A stretch of 64,000 nt of DNA from Selaginella moellendorffii (Eukaryota > Streptophyta > Lycopodiopsida > Selaginellales > Selaginellaceae), in contig NW_003314316.1 of NCBI RefSeq assembly GCF_000143415.4, positions 730,311 to 794,310 on the forward strand. The letters are read 5' to 3'. Of the stretch, positions 10,728 to 22,887 are shown one piece after another. Under the pieces are notes generated by a model that worked only from the letters and a program-made list of their open reading frames with translations, was not told where the DNA came from and did no database searches. Numbering within the stretch: the stretch's first letter is position 1; every line of letters begins with the position of its first letter. The position numbers and the translations under genes were made by a program.

Positions 10728-11955
10728 CAAAAGCTTCGACCTAAAAAGTCAAGAGTGGGAGTGGAACTATAAATTAAGTGCTCAAGGGATGAGCATGAAG
10801 CAATTAGTGAATGAGTCTCCAAAAAGGGACACAAGAAAGACTGATACATGGCAAATGTTGTGACATATGGAACTATCAGGAACAAGATGGAATCTGAGAT
10901 GGAGTCAAAGATGGACCCAAGATGGAGTCTGAGATGGACCCAAAATGGAGTTCGAGATGGACCCAAGATGGAATCCAAGACTAAGATTGAGACCGAAACC
11001 AAGTCTAAGTCTGAGCCCGAATTCGAGTCCAAATCCAAGTCTAAGTCTAAGGGTGAAAGCCCAAAACAATTATCTTCTATAAACTTTAGGAACTCCAAAA
11101 GTATAGTAAGGGGAAGATTTCAGTGGTGCTAATTTGGCCAGGAAAAGTAGTGTGACTAAAAGTATATCCACATGTTGGATGATGGTATAGCCATTAAAGA
11201 GTCCAAGGTTAAATATAAGCTTCTAAGTTAAGACTTCCCGGGAGGTCACCCAACCTAGTACTATTCAAACCTAAGAACACTTAACCTTAAGTATCTCAAG
11301 ACCCTTAACTGATTGAAAAAAGGGGTGCACTATTATTCATAGGCCCTTTCCCTATATATTTGAACTTTATGGATCGTATCTCAAGTCATTCCTTTTGATT
11401 GCTTACACTAAAGTTGAAAAGTCCTTTTATGTAGTGACTAAGGATATGATCACATGGTGAAGAAGTTTTAGATATCAGTGGAACTTAACGGTCAGCCCTT
11501 TAAGCCTTGACTTAGTGACAATGTTGGCAAGTATGGCTGTGGATGGGGACTTGGTGGGAATTAAAAAAAGAATATTAGAGAAGGGTGTTCCTCATGTTTT
11601 CCAGCATCTTAAAGATGCTAAGATGTGGTCATAAGATGACCACTCATAAACAAATCTTTAAGAGATGGGTTTGTAATGTAGGTGGTCTTAAACCACTAAG
11701 GTGACAAAAATGAATGGGCATAGCTTTAACATAATAGATTGATATATTGGTAGTACTTTTGGGTGTTGGTCATAAGATGGAATAAGTGAAACATTTGAAC
11801 CAAGTGCAAAGGCTAAGTGGTATAGATGTTATTTATGGGGCTAACAATTCCCTAAGTCCGGAGTAGAACTTATGGAGGTTGTGAGTGAAACTCCTCTAAG
11901 TGGTTAAAGGTGTGGTTAAGTGATTTAAGTAAAATGGAAAATTTAATTACTTACA
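10728..11955 (+). mobile_element. Degenerate LARD LTR fragment, copy 3
   Basis: Lacks the LTR 5' end but follows the rest of the LARD LTR in order: the AAGTCAAGAG(T/C)GGGAGTGGA block, the minisatellite (10886-11050), the GGGTGAAAGCCCAAA block and the terminal segment ending TTACTTACA at 11955. Many substitutions, so old. No PBS or internal region follows, so this is a truncated or solo LTR. Confidence 0.72.
10886..11050 (+). repeat. Minisatellite in LARD LTR copy 3
   Basis: A shorter array of the same GAGATGGAGTC / GAGATGGACCC units, followed by AAGTCT/GAGCCC hexamers. It has fewer units than copies 1 and 2. Confidence 0.8.
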
Positions 11956-12265
11956 TTTTAATGTTGTTTTAGTCTCTATAAAACATTAGGAAATATATAT
12001 ACACATTCATCTTTCAAGTGACATAAATCTTATGTTGTGTTGATGATAGCTCACACCATCTTTTATAAATCCACCCCAAAGCAAAAATCTAGATAGTGAC
12101 AATCAAGTGTGGGACATGTGGAATCTAACAACCTCTGCAAATGATTTGCTAGGCATAAGATTGTGACTTTGTGGTAAAAAGCATAGTAAATCTTCCACCA
12201 GCTTTTGAAAGGACATAATACTGGCATTGGGAATCTTGTCCTGTCAAATGTAGGTCTTTGATTCC

Positions 12266-13846
12266 ATGCCAGATCAGATCCTAGCATCCTGGAATTCCTT
12301 GCTGGCAAGCATGGCATCTTGTTCCTCTTTCGATGACACAAAGAGGGTGTTTGATTCCATGAAGAGAAGGAATCTTTTCTCTTGGACAGTGATGCTAACG
12401 GGATATGCCCGAACTGGGGATCTGGAGGGCATGAACGCTTTGTTTGGTGCTATGCCCGAGAGGAATCTCATGTCATGGACGGTCGCAATTAGTGGGTTTG
12501 GTTCCAACGGCAAGATCCAGCATGCAAAGAGTCTGTTCGACTCAATGCTAGAGTGGAATCTCGTTGCCATGAATGCGATGCTCGCGGCATTTGTCCAGGA
12601 AGGCTATCTCCAAGAGGCCAAATCCTTTTTCGATCGGATGCCTGAGACAAATCTAATTTCCTCGACAACGTTGCTGCGAGCTTACGCTCAGGAATCACAA
12701 ATCCTCGAGGCAAACCGCTTGTTTGATTCAATGCTGGAGAAGAATCTCGTCACCTGGACGACGATGGTAGCCGCATTTGGCCAGGATCCTCTTCTTCTGG
12801 GTGAAACAAGAGATCTCTTTGATCGGATGCCAGAGCACAACATTGTGTCATGGACAGTGATGCTGACGTCATACGGTCGCGCTGGCCACGTCACCCAAGC
12901 ACAGGGCATCTTTCATGAAATGCCTGGACGAGACCTGACAGCGTGGAATGCCATGCTGGCAGCATTCGCCCAAGATGGGCAAATCTTACACGTAATTAAC
13001 TTGTTTGGGAAAATGCCTGTGCATGACGTAGGATCCATGTCAGTCATGGTAGACACTCTGGCACGGTGTGGGAAGCTTGAGGAAGCAAAGGAAATATTTG
13101 ATCAGGTCCGCAGCTGGTGCATCTCCTCTTGGACGTCGATGATCTTTGCATATACCTCGTTCGGGTATTTTGAAGAAGCAGAGGCTTTATTTTATACAAT
13201 GCCCGAAGTAGATACCATAGCCCAAAACGCATTTATTTCATCTTTAGCACTTAATCGTAAACTTGCTAGTGCAGTTGGTGTTTTTCACAGGGCTAACCAG
13301 AGAGACGTAACAACTTGGAACATAGTTCTTTCTGCATTTGCCCGCGATGGTCATCTGCAAGAAGCGGAAAAAGTCTTCCGATCGATGCCGGAGCGCGATT
13401 TCGTGAGCTGGAATTCAGTGCTGGCGGCATTTGCGGGGCAAGGCAAGCCAGCCCAAGCGATCGGATTCTTCTTCGAGCTTCAGCAGCAGTGGATCCCCAG
13501 CGCAATCAGCGTTGCTTGCTTCTTGGTTGCCTGCGGCCGGGCGGGGAACTGCGTACTGGGCATCTCTTGCTTCAGATCCATGGCATGGGACTTCGGATTG
13601 GAGGCAACCAAGCAGCACTACAGCTGCGTGATCGATCTCCTGTGCCGGGCAGTCGTTTTGGCGAATGCCCAAGCCGTGATTGCTGAAATGCCCAGCGTTC
13701 CTGATCTTGTAGATTGGCATTGCATGCTCGCGTTTTGTTCCAGTGACAAAAACGTTGAGCAAGGAAGAGTGTGTGCCATGTCTGTTCTTGAGATGGAACC
13801 AAACAACGCTGCTGCTTACGTCTCGTTGTCACAAACATTGATCTAA
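12266..13846 (+). CDS. Pentatricopeptide repeat protein, S-type repeats, no DYW domain
   Basis: Intronless, 526 aa. Thirteen consecutive 31-residue repeats run from about residue 1 to 400, each with the pattern SWTVML..YAR.G.L..A..LFD.MPERNLV. PPR proteins bind organelle RNA, each repeat reading one base through its residues 5 and last. A short E-like helical region follows (about residues 400-526, ending MEPNNAAAYVSLSQTLI). The usual E+ and DYW deaminase motifs are absent, so any C-to-U editing would need a partner; stabilisation or splicing is equally possible. No obvious N-terminal presequence precedes the first repeat, so targeting is uncertain. GC content is clearly higher than the transposon DNA on its left. 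Confidence 0.9.
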   Translation: MPDQILASWNSLLASMASCSSFDDTKRVFDSMKRRNLFSWTVMLTGYARTGDLEGMNALFGAMPERNLMSWTVAISGFGSNGKIQHAKSLFDSMLEWNLVAMNAMLAAFVQEGYLQEAKSFFDRMPETNLISSTTLLRAYAQESQILEANRLFDSMLEKNLVTWTTMVAAFGQDPLLLGETRDLFDRMPEHNIVSWTVMLTSYGRAGHVTQAQGIFHEMPGRDLTAWNAMLAAFAQDGQILHVINLFGKMPVHDVGSMSVMVDTLARCGKLEEAKEIFDQVRSWCISSWTSMIFAYTSFGYFEEAEALFYTMPEVDTIAQNAFISSLALNRKLASAVGVFHRANQRDVTTWNIVLSAFARDGHLQEAEKVFRSMPERDFVSWNSVLAAFAGQGKPAQAIGFFFELQQQWIPSAISVACFLVACGRAGNCVLGISCFRSMAWDFGLEATKQHYSCVIDLLCRAVVLANAQAVIAEMPSVPDLVDWHCMLAFCSSDKNVEQGRVCAMSVLEMEPNNAAAYVSLSQTLI

Positions 13847-14046
13847 ACTCCCCGCCACGATTTGAAATTAGGGTGTAATTTTGAAAGCCCTAATTCTGAT
13901 GTGGCGCGCATTTATTGGTAGTGGGAATGGATGCACCAATTGGCTTATTCTTACTTTGGAAGGAACCCTAGAAAGGGATTCTCCACGATGCTAGCACCGA
14001 GGCGATAGCGCGGCGCCTGGGCCTTGATTCCTGCCCTCCTCCAACG

Positions 14047-16977
14047 ATGATCGTGAGATTCAAGCCCCTGGTAGGCGATTCGCGACAATGCAGCACCAAA
14101 ATCCTCACCGCCTCGCTGAAATCGCTGCTCCGGTTCTGCGAGGGCAAGAGCACGCACTGCAGATCGCTGCCATGGCGGATGCCGTCTGGAAGCCTCATAA
14201 TCTCCAGCCGGGGCAAGAATCTAAGCGGCCATTCGACGCCCGCGATCTTGATCAAGCGCAGGAATTTCGAGAGTGGGAGTAGCAGCGGCGATTCGTCATC
14301 GTCGATCAAAACGGAGACGCGGTGCCCGTCCTGCGATGCCAAGATCTCGATTCCTGTCTCGTCCGGATCCTCGTCGTCGGCAACGTATCTCCACGATATC
14401 TTCGGCAAGCGCGGCTACTCCTTCGAGCAGGCTTGCCCTCACTGCGGGGCAATGTGTTCCATCGGGCCACTGGAATTCGCGGCCGGATGTGCGCAAGATC
14501 CCAGGAGCAGCAAGGAGAAGGAGCAAGAACAATCTTCTCCTCCTCGTCCTTCCTCCTCCATGGACGATCAGCTCCGCGGCTGGGTGAGGAAGATGATCAA
14601 CAATGCATTGCTGGAGAAGGTGTCGTCGTCATCGCCATCGTCTTCTTCTTCGTCGGCTTCCGGTGGTGGTAAGAATGACGGTGGAAGGGACTCCAGGGAA
14701 AGCTCCGGGGGCATGATTCCTGTGGAGCCACCGTCACCTCCCATTCCACCAGACACCCACGTCACGCGCTCACTCAAGAAATCGTCCAAGCACAACTCTG
14801 GATCGAGCTACTCGCTGGGTGACACGAGCCGGAGATGGGGTGGTTCCAATCTCGGGAGGAATTTGCCTTCTCCTCGTGAGATCTCCGAGGAGCTTGACAA
14901 GTTCGTCATCGGCCAGGACCGAGCCAAAAAGGTGTGATGGTGCTCGTGTTCTTGCTTTTATCTTACGTTTGGTTGTTCTTCTCTTCCAGGTGTTGTCTGT
15001 GGCAGTCTATAATCACTACAAACGGATTTACTTTGAGAGTTTAAGAAATGAAGCTGCCAAAGCCGCTTCTATGGGAGAGTACGCAACATTTTTTCTATTC
15101 CTATACCAACAAGTGCTTGCATCGTTTTTCAGATCAGAGGAATTTGATGAGAGCGTAGTGTCGAATGCCAATGCGTCTGGAGACGATGAAGTTGAGCTTG
15201 AGAAGAGCAATGTGCTGTTGCTCGGTCCTACTGGCTCTGGTACCGATGCTTTACACAAGATTCCATGCAAGCTCACCTTGATTTTTTGCAGGGAAGACAT
15301 TGTTAGCTAAGTGCTTGGCAAAGTTTGTGAATGTTCCCTTCATAATTGCAGATGCTACGACGCTCACACAGGCAAGATTCAATCAACAAATTTTCTAAGA
15401 TGCAAGTAAGGAAATTTTGTTTGAGCTTGGTTCGTTATAAAGTATTGGCTCCTTAGGCAGGATATGTTGGAGAAGACGTGGAATCTATCCTTCATAAACT
15501 TCTTGTGGTATGTTTGGGATACTATTACCTGGTCCTAAGCTTTTTGTCTTTCACTAGGCGGCCGAGTTCAACGTAAATGCAGCTCAGCAAGGAATAGTCT
15601 ACATTGACGAAGTCGACAAAATTACCAAAAAGGTATGATCAAAATCCATTTTTCTTTCTTTCTTTCGGCCTGACTTTTCTCCAGTGCAGTCAGAAAGCCT
15701 CAACATTGGAAGGGACGTGAGCGGTGAAGGTGTTCAACAAGCACTGCTCAAAATTTTGGAAGGAACTGTAAGGAGCTGAAATTCTATTCTCATTGCAAAG
15801 GCTTCTCGGGTAATCAACTCGTTCAGTGAGTGTGTACAGATTGTTAACGTCCCTGAGAAAGGAGCTAGAAAGCATCCTCGTAGCGATCACACCCAGGTTT
15901 GCTGTGGGGTTCTATCTTTCAGCTTTGATTTATTTAACCATGCCTACTTTCAGATTGATACGAAAGAAATCCTTTTTATATGCGGGGGAGCTTTCGTGGA
16001 TCTGGAGAAAACGATTGCTGAGAGGTTGGTGGTTGCAAAGACTTTAGTTATCGTTTTTATCTAAAGCAATATCCCAGGAGACAAGATTCGTCCATCGGTT
16101 TTGGGGCACCAGTGCGAGCCAATATAAGAAATAACGGTGGTACAACCAGTGCGACGGTTGCTTCATCATTGCTTGAAAAGGTTCGCTTTACGGCTCTAAT
16201 ATTTAGAGATCTCTCTTTTCTCTTGAGCAGGTCGAGAGCAGTGATCTCATTTCATATGGATTGATACCAGAGTTTATTGGACGCTTTCCAGTGATTGTGA
16301 GCCTTTCCGCTTTGAACGAGGATCAACTTGTCCAGGTTAGTGAAATGAGTTATACTTTACAGCATACTTTTTCCTACTTTTGCAAGCGAGCAGGTTCTCA
16401 TGACGCCTAAGAACGCATTGGGCAAACAGTACACCAAGCTCTTTGCAATGAACGACGTAAGAGATGTCTCAAAAATTTCCTCCTCCATGTGCCGATCCGC
16501 TTTCTTTCTCTGTTAAGGTGAAACTTCACATTACCACTTTAGGACTGAGAAGGATCGCTCAAAAGGCTATGGTCAAAAACACAGGTGCCCGTGGCTTGCG
16601 TTCTATCCTGGAGCAGCTCCTCACGGAGGCAATGTTCGTTGTGAGTCGCTAACTTTTTCTTCGAATTGGAAATTCATACAGACTTTGTTATTCCAAGGTT
16701 CCCGACGGTGATATTGGAGCTGCCAAGATTGATGGAGTGGTGATTGACGGTGCTGCCGTTGGCACACCGGATGGCCAACCAGGTGCCGCCAAGATTCTTC
16801 GCGGAGACAACGCGCTCGAGATGTTTGTAGCCAAGCACCTTGAAAACGAAGAAAAGGTCGGAAGCTCTCAAAACTTTTACGTTTTCTCATCTCATCTCCC
16901 AGAGATTTCACGAGAAGAAATCCAGAGACTCTGGAGCAGCATTGGTGGTGGTAGCCGGAGGGAACAGGCATTGTTGA
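14047..16977 (+). CDS. CLPX: ClpX, ATPase subunit of the mitochondrial ClpXP protease (15 exons)
   Basis: AAA+ unfoldase that feeds substrates to ClpP. Exons: 14047-14931, 14990-15078, 15133-15239, 15292-15371, 15457-15507, 15558-15632, 15690-15767, 15840-15896, 15954-16024, 16078-16180, 16231-16335, 16394-16456, 16518-16640, 16698-16856, 16903-16977; about 706 aa. The N-terminus has two CxxC pairs (CPSCDAK; CPHCGAM) like plant mitochondrial ClpX, then a Ser-rich linker. Walker A is split across introns (LLGPTGSG + KT), Walker B is IVYIDEVDK, sensor 1/pore region is [12 protein letters not shown], and the box after [12 protein letters not shown] is present. Introns are 46-86 nt. The intron at 15372-15456 is GC-AG. 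The last exon is uncertain: if 16857-16902 is not spliced, the frame runs on to 17024. Confidence 0.92.
15372..15456 (+). other. GC-AG intron in ClpX
   Basis: The donor is CAG|GCAAGA and the acceptor CCTTAG|GCAGG. Reading through meets an in-frame TAA after eleven codons, while splicing joins DATTLTQ to [10 protein letters not shown], the conserved ClpX sequence. No GT donor keeps that junction. Confidence 0.88.
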
Positions 16978-17363
16978 AGACTTTTTCACCTTTTTATTTT
17001 TATTACAAGGCATACAAGCTTTAAGAGAAAAAAGTAGTGTTTTTTTTCCTTTTGGTTCTTCTGTACAGAATAAATGGGTGGCTTTGACGGACCAAAATAA
17101 ACAAAACGGATTGTTAGCTAGCGACGAAGCTTTACACTGAAAAACCTGTCGTCGTGCCGTGTCGGATCATCGACTCTAAATCTCGTAGAAAACCTTGGCC
17201 TTCACATCACGATTGAAAGAATAAAATCCTTTCGGTCACAGCCTGGATTAGACAAAATCTTTTCAAAGCCACGTAAAGAGAAGAGAGTAAACGTACCCGG
17301 AAGTAGCAGTAGAAGCCAGGAAGAAATCCATCTCTCCTGCTTTTGCTTGAAAGAGATGAAACT
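16978..17363. other. Convergent 3' flanks of ClpX and ATG9
   Basis: No gene seen. It contains T-rich sequence and AATAAA-like signals (for example AGAATAAATGG near 17068 on the plus strand) consistent with ClpX polyadenylation. The ATG9 stop on the other strand is at 17364-17366. Confidence 0.45.
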
Positions 17364-20236
17364 TCACACAGACCTCACTTCACCACCGCCTGGCCTTTGC
17401 TTGTCCGCCGAGAAATCGCGTGACTTCTCGTACACGTCGCCAAAGGGGAGATCAAACTGGCCGCCACCATCGTTGTCAGCGTGAGTGCTCGTGAAAGAAC
17501 TCCGTGACGGTCTTCGCAGCCAGTCACTGTCCTGGTCCTCCTCACTCTCGCTGTCCTGCGGTAAGGTTGCTCCCCGAAACACTGGAGGCTGGAAGATGCT
17601 CTCCCCGTTCATGGCCGAGCCACCAGCTCGCCGTGCCCACCATCGACTCTCGGTAGCAGCCCGGTCGCTTGTAGTCGCCTTTACCAGATTCCTGCCAGCT
17701 TCAGCATATCGCTGCAGCTCTCCGGTATTGCTTTCGCCACCACTCTCACGTTCAACCTGTTCCCCCATTGGTATCGCGATCTCGTAGCCTTGCACGGACT
17801 TGGACGTGTAGTACTGGTCGAGCCAGTACATCTGATCCACCTGGACTAAGTTGCTGTTGGACAGTAGGACGAAGTCGTTTCTCGTGCTCTGCCTCATGCT
17901 CGCGCGGAGAAGTGGATGCCGAGAACTCATGCCGTCCCTGAAGATTCCTGTCTGGTGCAGGATGGTGGATGACAATGAAGGGATCGACATTGGGTGCGTT
18001 GCGGGATCTTCGTGGCGCATTCGGAACTGAGCAAGAAGATTTAGGAACTGTTTTCCTTTGGCGTCGGGTTCCCAGTTTGGATAGTTGCTCTTGAAGCTGC
18101 AGCACGCAGTTAGCACAACTGATAAAAGTGATGTTTCGGTTACCTTAGAAACGACTTTTCCATCTTTCCTTGGTTGCTCCTTCGGTCTTTGGCTGTAAAA
18201 CACGGGGAACCATACTTCATGTTCCCGTGGTGCTCAAAATCAAATACTGCAAGGCTGCAAACATCGCCTACGCCAGATAAATTGACAGTGAAGTCCTGAA
18301 CAAACTGCAGCACATCATCGACACACTGCACACGGAGAGCTAACATCAATGCACGATAAACATGCCATATAGAAGTACCTCTGGGAGGAGAACAATAAGG
18401 ATAAAAGGCGTGACGAATATTGAAATCATTTCCTCCAGCAGCATCACACCCGTATACTGAAAAGACGTTAGGAATTAGCCTAGACCGATTCATGAGCTTA
18501 GCCTCCACAAACCTGAAATAATTTTTCAAATTCCAGCCGTATTCTGATCGTATACTCGGCTCCCCTCCAATGTTTTGGCATGTAATGCGTATGCTGTGCT
18601 ACATATCTCATGAAGCCTTCTGGATCAAAGACTTGGTTTTCGTCGGCTGTGCATTGCTTGCTGATTGCAGTTATAGTGCCGAAAACAGCGGCCATCCATA
18701 ACAAGTTGCGCCCAAAGAGCTAAGAGCAAAAATAAAGAGTCAAAACTTATTCAAATTAGAGCACAGTCTTACCTGAGCTTCAAGGAGAGATTCATCCAAA
18801 AACGCGATAATAATTAGCACGGCTGCTAGTCCGCCGGAGACAAAAGACACGAACTTTGCAACCTTTGAAACAATTGGAGACGGAAACTGTTTAACGTACT
18901 CGACTGCCGGTTTGTAGCTCGCATTAAGCCTTTGATTAAACATATGCTCCAGCTGCGTGCAGCACACACCACGTTTAAGATCGTTGAGCATTTAGAAACA
19001 AAGAAGTTTACCTCGTTGAACTCACGGAATGTCCACTTTGCTAAGTTGGACCACCGGCGGGAGACAGCAGAGCTTGGGTGATTGTAAAACTGCTCGGCAT
19101 GCCTCAGGAAGAAGAATACCAGCATAAATATTATCAAGAAGGGAGACAACAAGAGCATGCACAGCCCGAATGTTCTCAAGCGCTTCTTTAACCGATGAGG
19201 ATTGTTAAGAAAGTCTCTTTGAATGGAGAAGCGCCTGAAAGAACGGGAACATTGTGATTAACAGACCCACACTGAACACTTCGTTTTACCTGTCAAACAT
19301 ATACTGAAGTATGCACCAGTTTAGACTCCACTCGAGGGTCTTACTGAGAAACAGCCGCTTCCGCACACCCTGAGGACCACGGGCAACAGTCAGCCCGACT
19401 CCCGGCACCCAGTGTGGAAGAGGAAGCGCAAAAACGCCCTTGTTCACCATCCCAATCAGATAATTCTCCTTTCGCATGATGCGCATCACAATGTCGTGAG
19501 CCGAGAGATGCCGAACTATACACAGCCTCTGCTGCACAATTCTCTCCAGAACCACCGGCCACAAGGTGGTCTGTATCTCGTGTTCCGTAAGGCACAAACT
19601 GCAAGAATACAAGCAAACAAGTGAATCCACAGTAGAGTTTGCAATGATAGAGACAGACCTTGTGTGGTAAAAGTCCCGGATCTCCAGAGTTTCCTTGAGC
19701 TGTGTGAAGAACCTCAGGAAACAAAAGATCCAGTAGAGCGAGAACAGAACCAAGTACGTGACGACCATAAACCTGTAGAACGTGAGAGGCTGTAGCGGAT
19801 GCTCGTAGAGCGCCTCCTTTGACAAGTCGCAAGGAGCAGTCCCAGCTTCCGCCGCAGCAATCCCACACTTGGCAGTCCGGAGGCCATGCCAGTTGACGAA
19901 GAGCAAGAAAAACCCCGAGAACAAGATGGTGAAGGCCAGGCACAGCAGCTCCAGAACCCACTGCGTGACAATGCACCAGAACCCCTGCTCGCGATGGTAC
20001 TCATAGAGCCGCACGAAGAAACGATCCAAGTCCGAGACCGCATCAAACTTGAGGCTCTCCTCCTTCATAAAATCCACCGGACTGGAAGAATCATCGCCGG
20101 GTGGCGGTGCCGGCGGCGCCCCTGGCAACTGCTGGTAATCGTTAAGCTCCACGTCTCCTTGCCTCTCCACCATGAATCCTTCGTGAATTCCTTCATTTCT
20201 ATGCATACTACGCCCTGTGCTAATCACCTCGTACAT
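17364..20236 (-). CDS. ATG9: Autophagy-related protein 9 (ATG9), lipid scramblase of autophagosome biogenesis
   Basis: Multi-pass membrane protein of Golgi-derived vesicles that seeds phagophores. Exons on the minus strand: 19659-20236, 19290-19598, 19012-19234, 18773-18952, 18513-18719, 18379-18456, 18144-18325, 17364-18096; frame kept throughout, 829 aa, the usual plant ATG9 size. The N-terminus is acidic and Pro-rich (PGAPPAPPPGDD). Core segments follow: FFVRLYEYHREQGFWCIV, two transmembrane helices (about residues 100-175), the ILQYMFDRRFSIQRDFLN block, further helices (LCMLLLSPFLIIFMLVFFF; GGLAAVLIIIAFL; SIFVTPFILIVLLPE), DVLQFVQDFTV, and a long Ser/Gly-rich tail. Introns are 47-60 nt. 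The first in-frame ATG (20236) was used; MHRNEG and MVERQGD just downstream are alternative starts. Confidence 0.95.
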
Positions 20237-20681
20237 ATTTCTCCTTCATCCATCCCATTCCTTTGTTTCCTCCGCGCTAGCCTCTTCTCCTCCCTGTGGC
20301 ATCCAGCGAGCAATCGGCGGCCATGGCGGAGGAGCGGCGACGACGATTCCCGGCCCTCTCTCCAAAAACCCTAACCTTTTGGCGAGTGGCGGTGATCCAG
20401 CCGGTGGCGCGTCGATCGATCAGCGGCGGCGGCGCTTCCTTCCCTCAAACCGGCGCTCGAGGCGACGATTGAGCGCAATGCCTACACGCGACGACAAGCA
20501 TCGAGAGAAAAAGAGGTATAGAATTTAGGAGAACCATTTTGGTTAAACACAACCCCACGCGCTTACGTGTCGCGTGCCCTAACAACGTGGCACGTGGCGT
20601 GCCATAATTGGCGGCCGGCCAAAGCCGCCGCCACAGGAATCGAACCCCCACCCTCCACGAAAACTCTTAACCCGAGTCAGC
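20237..20681. other. Intergenic region: ATG9 5' flank and AGPase 3' flank
   Basis: Contains an AAAACCCTAACC telo-box-like motif (about 20364-20375), common near transcription starts of plant housekeeping genes, probably in the ATG9 leader or promoter. A 49-codon ORF from 20323 on the plus strand has no features I recognise and is not called. Confidence 0.4.
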
Positions 20682-22887
20682 TTAAATAACCACGGAGTTT
20701 GGAATGACCGCGTCTTTTATCACTGTCACGATCCCACAATTGATGAAGAAACCGTCGGTTTCTCTGGCGGCTTCCTGGACACCATCTTTGTTTATGATCT
20801 GCAAAAACGACGAGCAAACACAGATTTTTTTCTCTTCCTTGAAACATCAAAGACAACGAGATCTTGCCTGAACGTTTTGTCCAATTCGCGCGTTCTTGTC
20901 CACAATTGCTCGCCTCACCACACTGCCTTTGCCGATGCCAACGGGGACCCCTCCTTTTAGTAGAAGAGCGTCTCTTTCCTCGTCAGTCTAGAGAGAAGCA
21001 TCGTCAGAAGAAAGAAAAACTATAAAGAAAAAAAGATTGCAACACCTCACAGAAGAACAAACTATAAAGAAAGAAAGATTGACACACCTCATAGAAGTCG
21101 GCACCCATGAGCAGTGCGTCTTCCACCAGCGCATCCTCGGCTATCCAGGACCTCAATCCAATCACCGAGTGGTGGATCTTACAGCTCTGCGTCGCGTTCG
21201 TTAAAGCTTATCTTCTTTGCCGCATTTGAAAAAACAAACCTTGATGAGGCAGCCTTCGCCGATCACACTGTCAGTCACGTCCGCATCGATGAGTTTCGAG
21301 GGAGGTAGAAACCGTGCTTGAGTGTAGATCGGAGCCGATCTATCATAGAAGCTGGAGCAAGACGAAAGAAAAGTTAGCAGAATGAGCACTCACGACAACA
21401 AGCTTCTAGTACCTGAAGTTTGGAACGGGCTTCTTTGTGAATCCTAAGTTGGCATGGTAAAATGCCTCTATAGTCCCTATGTCTTCCCAGTATCCATCAT
21501 ACAAATACGCTTGCACCTGCAACGAACAGAGTATTGTTTAAGTCACGTTCGTTTCGATCCCTTCAGAGCAAAAACAAACCTTCATGCCAAGCTGTGTGGC
21601 GCCAGGAATCACTTCACTTCCAAAATCGTTGCAGTTAGGAAATTCATCACGAAGAAGCCTGCTCATGACATCCTTACTCACCACATAAATACCCATGCTT
21701 GCAATGTAAGGCATCTCTTTAGCTCTTTCCGGATCCAGACCAAGAATTGTCGTGTCCACCTGCAAGAGCAGCATAGCATTATTGTTTCGATTCTAGTCAG
21801 CGAAAACAAACGACAATAAATATACCTCCATAGCCTTGAGAGCACTTCCTTTCGGCTTCTCAGAAAACTCTGTGATCCGGCCTTCGTCATCAATCTTCAT
21901 CAAGCCAAAGGCAGTCGCGCGCTTCTCGTCCATAGGCAGTGCAGCCACCGTGATGTCTGCATCGGTGATCCGGTGAGCTTGAATGAACTTCTGGTAGTCC
22001 ATGCGATAGAGATGATCTCCAGCCAGAATCAAATACTCCATCACAGGCTGCTCTTCAAAAAGCCACATATATTGTCTCACAGCATCAGCGGTTCCCTACA
22101 AAAACAGCTTCAGCTGGAACTGCGAGAACTTAAAAACTTTGAGAACAATTACCTGAAACCAGTTAGGATTCTCGGGACTTTGTTGAGCAGCGAGAACCTC
22201 CACGAATCCTTCGTTCTTGTAGTTTCCCATGTTACTGGAATAAGCTCGCGATAAGTGACGGTTCAACGATGCCGAGTTGAACTGCGTGAGAACATAGATC
22301 TTCCTGATGTTGCTGTTGATGCAGTTGCTCACGGGGATATCGATGAGGCGATAGTTTGCACCCAGTGGCACCGCTGGCTTTGCCCTCTTTTTCGTGAGTG
22401 GATAAAGCCGTGTCCCGGCTCCTCCACCTAGAATGATCCCCAAAACGCTCTAGAAGAAGAAAACCACTTCAGTGAGAATGGTTTCTAGCATCAGAGAAAA
22501 GAATGCATGATCCGGACTTCTACGGCCCTTATCTCCGCTAGATTGCGCATGGCCAAACCAAACGAGCAAGAAAAGCAAAGCAAGCTAAAAAAACCCACAA
22601 TGCAGCAATGCGAAAGAGCAAGCACTCACCACTCCAGCGTCGGGCTTCAAGCAGATCTCCTCCTCCATGGAATCCGACACCGCCTTCACCACCAAAGCTC
22701 CGGGCTGCATCGCCGGCCTCAATGCGGCGGGCAAGGTTCTCGTCAGACCTGAGGTACTGGCGATTGAGGCCGAGAAACCCAAACAATTCCTCGTCGTCGC
22801 CCCCATCGATCTCGATCGCGCGTGGCAGCTCGCCGCCGTAGAGGGCAGCAGTGGAGATCTTGCCGAGGCGGTGGCCATAGCTCGCAA
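20682..22887 (-). CDS. APS1: Glucose-1-phosphate adenylyltransferase, small (catalytic) subunit, plastid
   Basis: Makes ADP-glucose from glucose-1-phosphate and ATP, the committed step of starch synthesis, as a small2/large2 tetramer in the plastid. Exons on the minus strand: 22630-22887, 22153-22449, 21826-22095, 21580-21759, 21413-21516, 21240-21351, 21088-21186, 20868-20987, 20682-20798; 518 aa. Exon 1 is a Ser/Ala/Arg-rich transit peptide. The redox cysteine region is kept ([18 protein letters not shown]). [20 protein letters not shown] is the nucleotide site; FGSEVIPGA and [12 protein letters not shown] bind sugar phosphate; the C-terminal beta-helix ends PNSVVI. Residues such as [12 protein letters not shown] and [10 protein letters not shown] match small, not large, subunits. 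The start could be MRAM (22887) or MATAS (22878). The intron at 20799-20867 is GC-AG. Confidence 0.95.
20799..20867 (-). other. GC-AG intron in the AGPase small-subunit gene
   Basis: The donor CAG|GCAAGA is identical to the GC-AG donor in ClpX at 15372; the acceptor is TTTTTGCAG. Splicing joins RIGQNVQ to [10 protein letters not shown], the conserved AGPase sequence, in phase 0. Confidence 0.88.

Noticed and set aside
20323..20472. 49-codon plus-strand ORF (MAEERRRRFP) between ATG9 and AGPase
   Set aside because: Short, Arg-rich, in the probable ATG9 promoter or leader with a telo-box motif inside; no support as a protein.
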